Positions 32,014-36,441 of a stretch of 36,441 nucleotides of DNA are shown piece by piece; position 1 is the first letter of the stretch, and the number at the start of each line of letters is the position of its first letter. The stretch lies in NCBI GenBank assembly GCA_944387885.1, contig CALXGR010000020.1:1-36441 (forward strand). Direction: 5' to 3'. The position numbers were made by a program, and so were the translations under genes. The stretch comes from an uncultured Clostridia bacterium (lineage in GTDB: Bacteria; Bacillota; Clostridia; Oscillospirales; Ruminococcaceae). The notes beneath the pieces were generated by a model. That model ran no database searches, had not been told where the DNA came from, and saw only the letters and a list, made by a program, of their open reading frames with translations.

Positions 32014-32043
32014 ATTATAAGAGAGTTCCTTTCCCTTTATCAA
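32014..32043 (-). promoter_or_regulatory. putative promoter of the first hydrolase gene
   Basis: Minus strand TTGATA (32043-32038), 18-nt spacer, TATAAT (32019-32014). The 323-nt gap (31825-32147) otherwise holds the long leader, with GTCCA/TGGAC possible pairing, and the terminator at 32097. Confidence 0.6.
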
Positions 32044-32096
32044 TCCGCACTTTTTTAGTAATGCCATCTACAAAAATTATAAATCTTTCCCCTTAT

Positions 32097-32140
32097 AAAA
32101 AAGAGCCGTCTCTTTTCCGGGAAAGAGACGGCTCTTTTTT
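32097..32140. terminator. terminator of the DUF3237 operon, bidirectional
   Basis: AAAAAAGAGCCGTCTCTTT (32097-32115) and AAAGAGACGGCTCTTTTTT (32122-32140) are perfect complements around a 6-nt loop. Confidence 0.93.
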
Positions 32141-32147
32141 CAAAATT

Positions 32148-32579
32148 TCAGGATTCCTTGTCAATATCAAAAATCCGGATATTGACCCCCTCCGGGCTGG
32201 AATGTCCCTCCGCCGGGAAATTGGCTCCCTGAAGGTAAGGGGCCAGGCCCGGGCTGTCGGTCATAAAGGTGGGGCAGGCCTCAAAAGGTTTGGGCCGGTG
32301 GTCCCGCTCAAAGTAGGCATTGTTGGCCACAAAAATCTGGCAGGGGTTTCCCTGGCTGTCCGTCCCCGCCAGCATATACTGGGCGCACATATGCCGTACC
32401 CCTGCGGCATTGGTCACCTGCACATCCGCTCCGCCGGGAAGAATATGACCGGTAAACAGCTCGCTCTCCACAAACCCGGTAAAAGGGATGATTTTCACAT
32501 GGCCGTTGGAACAATCCATTTCGCTGATTTTGCTCCGGTCAATGACCACCCGAATTTCCATAATCATTTTACCTTTCAT
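32148..32579 (-). CDS. DUF3237 family protein
   Basis: A 143-residue protein with the DUF3237 core: ELFTGHILPGGADVQ, VRHMCAQYMLAGTDSQGN and the I-V-N-NA strand. The family is a small beta-barrel of unknown function, often encoded near hydrolases or aromatic/ester metabolism genes. The ATG at 32579 has AGGAGG about 10 nt upstream; further in-frame ATGs lie 4 and 6 codons later and one of these could be the true start. It follows an esterase gene by 42 bp. Confidence 0.8.
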   Translation of the reverse strand: MKGKMIMEIRVVIDRSKISEMDCSNGHVKIIPFTGFVESELFTGHILPGGADVQVTNAAGVRHMCAQYMLAGTDSQGNPCQIFVANNAYFERDHRPKPFEACPTFMTDSPGLAPYLQGANFPAEGHSSPEGVNIRIFDIDKES

Positions 32580-32621
32580 CGAAAAAATACCTCCTGTTCA
32601 TTTTGGGGAAATCCCCGCTTT

Positions 32622-33533
32622 TCACTTTTCAATTCTTTCCCGGCTGCGAAGGATCTCCCGGAAGAATTCCATCTCCTCCCGGTTGCACCGGGCGGCCTGC
32701 TCCAGCCTCAGATCACAGTGGAACACATGTCCCAGGGGACGGCGGTCGGTGCCGAACACCCGGTACCGGTAGGGCACCCCCACTTCTCCCAGCTTTTCCC
32801 GGAGCAGGGGCGCCTGCCCCTTGAGAAAGTCCAGGTTGGCGGTCATCAGGAAAGTGGGCGGATAATCCCGGGTGACAAAATGAATCGGGCTTGCGTTGTA
32901 GTAGTCTTCCTCCCCCGCTTGTTCCCCCAGCAGCTGGAGGGTGAGCCGGGCCACCAGCTCCACCGGGACCGGAACTTTTTCCATAAGATAGACCCCGCAG
33001 TTAAGAGCCAATCCCAGGGGGACAAACCCATTCGGGGAAAGGGTGGGATAGAGCCGGGCACACTCCGGATTGGTGCAGACGCAGGCGTAGAGGGCAGCCA
33101 GGTGTCCCCCTGCCGAATCCCCCACCAGGAAAATTCGTTCCCGGTCCAGGCCGTATGCAGCTCCCTTTTCCTTGACCCAGGCCACCACCAGGTCCAGGTC
33201 TTCCATCTGAGCCGGGTGGGGGTATTGAGGGGCCAGCCGATAGGTGAAGTTCACTACCCCAAACCCATGCTGGGCCAGGCTCATGCAATAGAACCGATAG
33301 GACTCCTTGCTGCCGTAGACCCAGCCGCCCCCATGGACACTGACGACCACCGGAAGCTTCTCCCCCAGAGTTCTCTCCCTGGGGGTATACACATCCAGTA
33401 GCTGTGTTTCCTCCAGGGGGCCGAAGGGAATATTTTCGTGGGGGATAATGTCCTCCGGGTCGGTAAGGCCCCGGTTTTTCTCCCGGTCCCCCACCCGGCA
33501 GGCCAGACTGAACAGACGGGCGGTCAGGTCCAT
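32622..33533 (-). CDS. alpha/beta hydrolase (esterase/lipase family)
   Basis: A 303-residue hydrolase with VHGGGW (66-71), nucleophile Ser140 in GDSAGG (138-143), an Asp in NLDFLKGQ and the His of LGHVFH. It belongs to the same HSL-type family as the gene at 30913 but the two are diverged. The ATG at 33533 was chosen for the AAGGAAGGGG site upstream; the open frame to 33641 would cross the promoter (extended -10 TGGTACAAT, 33566-33571 on the minus strand). It is cytoplasmic, first in an operon with the DUF3237 gene. Confidence 0.87.
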   Translation of the reverse strand: MDLTARLFSLACRVGDREKNRGLTDPEDIIPHENIPFGPLEETQLLDVYTPRERTLGEKLPVVVSVHGGGWVYGSKESYRFYCMSLAQHGFGVVNFTYRLAPQYPHPAQMEDLDLVVAWVKEKGAAYGLDRERIFLVGDSAGGHLAALYACVCTNPECARLYPTLSPNGFVPLGLALNCGVYLMEKVPVPVELVARLTLQLLGEQAGEEDYYNASPIHFVTRDYPPTFLMTANLDFLKGQAPLLREKLGEVGVPYRYRVFGTDRRPLGHVFHCDLRLEQAARCNREEMEFFREILRSRERIEK

Positions 33534-33634
33534 GGTATCCCCCTTCCTTACTTGTTGGTAAAACAATTGTACCATAACCGTCCGGGAAAGAGTACCGCCT
33601 TTTTTCGCCCGCCCCTTTCTTTTCCTGAATTTTA

Positions 33635-33663
33635 TTGACATTTCATTGATTTTTCTTCATACT
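33635..33663 (+). promoter_or_regulatory. promoter of the lipoprotein gene
   Basis: TTGACA, 17-nt spacer, CATACT. Confidence 0.7.
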
Positions 33664-33697
33664 CAAAACAGAACCCCAGCAGAAAGGAGTGTCCACC

Positions 33698-34735
33698 ATG
33701 AAGAAGTTCTTCCAAATCACCCTGATTGCAGTTCTGCTTTTAGCTGTTCTCTCGGGCTGCCAAAAGCAGGAGTCCGCCCAGCCCGCCAGTCTGCCGGAAA
33801 ATCCGGGAGAGAACATTACCCTCTCCGATTCGGTCCAGGTCCGGGAACCGAGCTCTCTCAGTGTTTACTCCTGCCCTGTGGAAGTGCTGGATTCTCAGCT
33901 CTTTGTGGGGACAGTCCTGCCGGAGGAGGAGTTGAACATCAAGGACCTTTCCTCGGAAGGCGTTTTGTTTATCTCCTCGCCGGAGGATTACCTCTCCGTG
34001 ACCATCAACGACTTTACCCTTTACCGGGGCTTCTTTCTCCGGGAGCACGAGGGAAGCTATGACCAGTATGACCAGGTCTTGAGCATGCTCTCCCTGGCAG
34101 GCTCCGTCCCGGAGGGTCAGCTGCGTGGATATTCCTATGCTCCCGATGAATACCTGGCGGAAGAATCCCAGGAGACCGCCGACCTGGCCGCCCAGGGCAC
34201 CGCTTTTATGGAACAGCTGTCCATGCCGGTGGAGAATTCCCCCTGGCGGACGGAATACCTGGGCCAGGAGCTCTATGCTCAGCTGGGGCTGAACTACGAG
34301 GAATATGCCAGCTCGGACTTTTACAGGATGTTCTGGCGGTTCCAGGTAAAGGGAATCCCGGTGCTGGCCCCCTATCCTCAGATGACCCTGAGCGGCGGGG
34401 ATGCCTCCCGTCAGCTTCTGCTTCCCTATCTGGAGATGGTCCTGGATGAAGGGGAAGTCCAGGATGTCTTTGGCTGGAACTGCCTTTCCGGGCTGACCGA
34501 AACGGACGCCGCTCCCCTCTCCCTTTCCCAGGCTGATGCTTTGGATGCCTTTGCTGATTTCTTCCCCGGTCTTTCCCCGGAACAGGCCATTGAAATCACC
34601 GCCATGTATCCCGCCTACGCCGCCCTGCGCCAGGGCCAGGCCATTACCCTCCAGCCGGTCTGGGCGGTAGAGTATACCCAAAGCGGTCAGGAATATTGTC
34701 TGGCCGTGGATTTCCAGTCCGGTGCGGTGATTTGA
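33698..34735 (+). CDS. lipoprotein of unknown function
   Basis: A 345-residue predicted lipoprotein. MKK, a hydrophobic stretch (about 4-18) and the lipobox LSGC place the acylated cysteine at Cys21, so the mature protein is anchored on the outer face of the membrane. The acidic mature part has no motif I can assign with confidence. The last 25 residues (PVWAVEYTQSGQEYCLAVD) weakly resemble the end of YycI-like regulatory proteins. AAAGGAG lies 9 nt before the ATG; a GTG at 33689 is less likely. Monocistronic between two promoters. Confidence 0.82.
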   Translation: MKKFFQITLIAVLLLAVLSGCQKQESAQPASLPENPGENITLSDSVQVREPSSLSVYSCPVEVLDSQLFVGTVLPEEELNIKDLSSEGVLFISSPEDYLSVTINDFTLYRGFFLREHEGSYDQYDQVLSMLSLAGSVPEGQLRGYSYAPDEYLAEESQETADLAAQGTAFMEQLSMPVENSPWRTEYLGQELYAQLGLNYEEYASSDFYRMFWRFQVKGIPVLAPYPQMTLSGGDASRQLLLPYLEMVLDEGEVQDVFGWNCLSGLTETDAAPLSLSQADALDAFADFFPGLSPEQAIEITAMYPAYAALRQGQAITLQPVWAVEYTQSGQEYCLAVDFQSGAVI

Positions 34736-34773
34736 TTTGAGGGGATTTCCCTGTTCTTCTCCTGTCCCAAGCC

Positions 34774-34802
34774 TTGAGAAACCCCATGGAATGTGATATA
34801 AT
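34774..34802 (+). promoter_or_regulatory. ychF promoter
   Basis: TTGAGA, 17-nt spacer, TATAAT. Confidence 0.78.
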
Positions 34803-34901
34803 TGGAAGGTCAGGCCGGTTCTTTCGGGAGCCTGCCCCGTGACAGAGAGAATCAAGCGGAGCATCATTTTGTTTTCCGCTTTTTAAGAAAGGTAGAATAA
34901 G

Positions 34902-36014
34902 ATGAAATTAGGAATCGTGGGACTACCCAACGTGGGCAAGAGCACCCTGTTCAACGCCATTACCAGCACCAAGAACGCTCAGGCCGCCAACTATCCCTTC
35001 TGCACCATCGACCCCAACACCGGAATCGTGGCTGTGCCCGATCCCCGGCTGGACAAGCTGGCCGAGATTTGGGAGACCAACAAAAAGACTCCCGCTATTG
35101 TGGAGTTCGTGGACATTGCCGGCCTGGTAAAGGGCGCTTCCCAGGGCGAAGGTCTGGGCAACAAGTTCCTGGGGAACATCCGGGAATGCGATGCCATTGT
35201 CCATGTAGTCCGCTGCTTTGACGGCACCGACGTCATTCATGTGGAAGGTTCCGTGGACCCTCTGCGGGACATTGAGACCATTGACACCGAGCTGATTCTC
35301 AGCGACCTGGAAGTAGTGTCCAACCGGCAGGCCCGGATGGAGAAAGCCGCCAAGACCGGGGACAAGAAGGCCGGAGCCGCCGCCGTATGGCTGAAAGAGC
35401 TGGCCGACCACCTGTCCCAGGGGAACAACGCCCGGAGCTTTGAGTTTGACCCCGCCGACGACGCCCAGGCTGCCGCCCTCAAGGAGATGGGTCTGCTCAC
35501 CGTCAAGCCCATCATCTACGCCGCCAACATGAGTGAGGATGACCTGATGGAGGGTATGGAGGAGAACCCCTACTACCAGAAGGTGAAGGAGCTGGCCGCC
35601 CGGGAAGGCGCCCAGTGCATTCCCATCTGTGCCAAGACCGAGGAGGACATTGCCGACTACACCCCCGAGGAGAAGAAGGAATTCCTGGCCGAAATGGGGA
35701 TCGAGGCCACCGGTCTGGACCGGCTCATCAAGGCCAGCTACACCCTGCTGGGACTGATCAGCTTCCTCACCGACGGCAAGAAAGAGTGCCGTGCCTGGAC
35801 CATCCGCCGGGGCACCAAGGCTCCCCAGGCCGCCGGAAAAATCCACAGCGACTTTGAGCGGGGCTTTATCCGGGCCAGCGTCATCCACTACGAAGACCTG
35901 GAAGCCGCCGGTTTCGACTACGCCGCCGTCAAGTCCAAGGGCCAGCAGCATACCGAAGGAAAAGAGTATGTGGTCCAGGACGGAGATATCATCGAATTCC
36001 TGTTCAATGTGTAA
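34902..36014 (+). CDS. ychF: redox-regulated Obg-like ATPase YchF
   Basis: A 370-residue ribosome-binding P-loop NTPase of the Obg family. G1 GLPNVGKST is at 7-15, G3 [10 protein letters not shown] with the Obg-type GEGLGNKFL follows, and G4 is the altered NMSE that makes YchF prefer ATP over GTP. A coiled-coil region and a C-terminal TGS domain (about 285-365) complete the usual 363-370 residue length. It acts in the cytoplasm on ribosomes and stress responses. Leader of about 90 nt; a terminator follows 5 nt after the stop. Confidence 0.96.
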   Translation: MKLGIVGLPNVGKSTLFNAITSTKNAQAANYPFCTIDPNTGIVAVPDPRLDKLAEIWETNKKTPAIVEFVDIAGLVKGASQGEGLGNKFLGNIRECDAIVHVVRCFDGTDVIHVEGSVDPLRDIETIDTELILSDLEVVSNRQARMEKAAKTGDKKAGAAAVWLKELADHLSQGNNARSFEFDPADDAQAAALKEMGLLTVKPIIYAANMSEDDLMEGMEENPYYQKVKELAAREGAQCIPICAKTEEDIADYTPEEKKEFLAEMGIEATGLDRLIKASYTLLGLISFLTDGKKECRAWTIRRGTKAPQAAGKIHSDFERGFIRASVIHYEDLEAAGFDYAAVKSKGQQHTEGKEYVVQDGDIIEFLFNV

Positions 36015-36018
36015 TACA

Positions 36019-36056
36019 AAAAAGAGGCTGCCCGGGCGGGCGGCCTCTTTTTCTTT
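36019..36056. terminator. bidirectional terminator between ychF and the edge gene
   Basis: AAAAAGAGGC and GCCTCTTTTT (36043-36052), with an inner GCCC/GGGC helix and one T-G pair. T-runs lie on both sides, so it can serve ychF and the convergent gene. Confidence 0.9.
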
Positions 36057-36068
36057 TCATAAAGTAGT

Positions 36069-36422
36069 TCAGATAAAGCTGCGCCATTTCTCCTCGGCCT
36101 GGCGCTGGAATCCCAGCAGCTGCCGGGTCAGGTCCTTGGCTCCCTCGGATGCCTGGGGATAATCCTCCTGGGCTTTCAGGCAGTCGATGACCCCCTGTCC
36201 GGAGCCCTCGGCCAGCATCTCGGCAATATTCCGGGTGGATTTATCCCGCATGGTCTTGGCCCGGATTCCCATGCTCACATTCATTTTGGCCATCATGCTC
36301 TGGCCCTTGGCCTGCTGGCCCAGGGCGGCCAGGGCGGTATGGGCTTCCTGGTTCAGCTCCCGGTACCGTTTCTGCTGGCGGAGCATTTCCGCCTTGAGGG
36401 CCTGGTCCCGGGTCATGGTCAT
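36069..36422 (-). CDS. unknown helical protein, at the window edge
   Basis: A 117-residue, charged, Ala/Gln/Lys-rich and mostly helical protein; no domain recognised. The ATG at 36422 has GGAGG 5 nt upstream, and another ATG follows two codons later. The frame also stays open to the window end with coding-like codons (NTLEEL), so the gene may begin outside the window and the annotated start may be internal. Confidence 0.5.
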   Translation of the reverse strand: MTMTRDQALKAEMLRQQKRYRELNQEAHTALAALGQQAKGQSMMAKMNVSMGIRAKTMRDKSTRNIAEMLAEGSGQGVIDCLKAQEDYPQASEGAKDLTRQLLGFQRQAEEKWRSFI

Positions 36423-36441
36423 CAGTTCCTCCAGGGTATTT

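Noticed and set aside
1..36441. Mobile elements, prophage, CRISPR arrays or tRNA genes
   Set aside because: No transposase, integrase, Cas gene, regular repeat-spacer pattern or tRNA cloverleaf was found on either strand by reading.

Overview
The window looks like chromosomal DNA from a strictly anaerobic gut-type Clostridia, most likely Oscillospiraceae/Ruminococcaceae-like. The evidence is GC-rich coding DNA, Firmicutes AGGAGG ribosome binding sites, a SCIFF ranthipeptide precursor with its radical SAM maturase, a two-gene SUF-like Fe-S assembly pair, several ferredoxin-type proteins, and a lysine riboswitch ahead of an NhaC-type carrier. Gene density is high. I see no tRNA, rRNA, insertion sequence, prophage or CRISPR. 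The taxonomy is inferred from gene content only.

Layout. 1-3.8 kb (minus): an MFS transporter with an AraC regulator, then a membrane-anchored XRE regulator with a TraX-family membrane protein. 3.9-8.2 kb (minus): a five-gene run (small-multidrug-export family protein, UMF1-type MFS, zinc phospholipase C-like protein, cysK, cyclophilin) ending in a strong terminator. 8.3-10.7 kb (plus): proC overlapping an Orn/Lys/Arg decarboxylase. 10.7-11.5 kb (minus): a 2x[4Fe-4S] ferredoxin overlapping a membrane 4Fe-4S protein, with a perfect dyad near -41 of the promoter. 11.6-14.6 kb (plus): SCIFF precursor, dinB, SCIFF maturase. 14.6-15.6 kb (minus): two paralogous small membrane proteins plus an XRE regulator, behind a promoter with a duplicated operator-like repeat. 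15.7-17.6 kb (minus): SufC-like/SufB-like pair. 17.6-21.9 kb (plus): lysine riboswitch and carrier, a CobT-like protein with a degraded active site, and a Sel1-repeat protein. 22-26.5 kb (minus): an Amt-PII fusion with a long structured leader, then an OmpR-family two-component system. 26.6-31.8 kb: an IlvD-family dehydratase, a UxuA-like protein, a D-2-hydroxyacid dehydrogenase and an alpha/beta hydrolase. 32.1-33.5 kb (minus): a second hydrolase with a DUF3237 protein. 33.7-36.4 kb: a lipoprotein, ychF and a gene at the right edge.

The observations most worth a second look are: the CobT homologue that has lost both catalytic glutamate positions; the SCIFF locus split by dinB, with a seven-cysteine precursor; the Amt-PII fusion lacking the uridylylated tyrosine and preceded by two terminator-like hairpins; the XRE/membrane-protein operon with two operator copies 33 bp apart; and two gene-free, terminator-ended stretches (about 24.05-24.24 kb and 29.67-29.87 kb) that may be undescribed small RNAs. 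Promoters and terminators were read by eye; no homology search, folding program or alignment was run.
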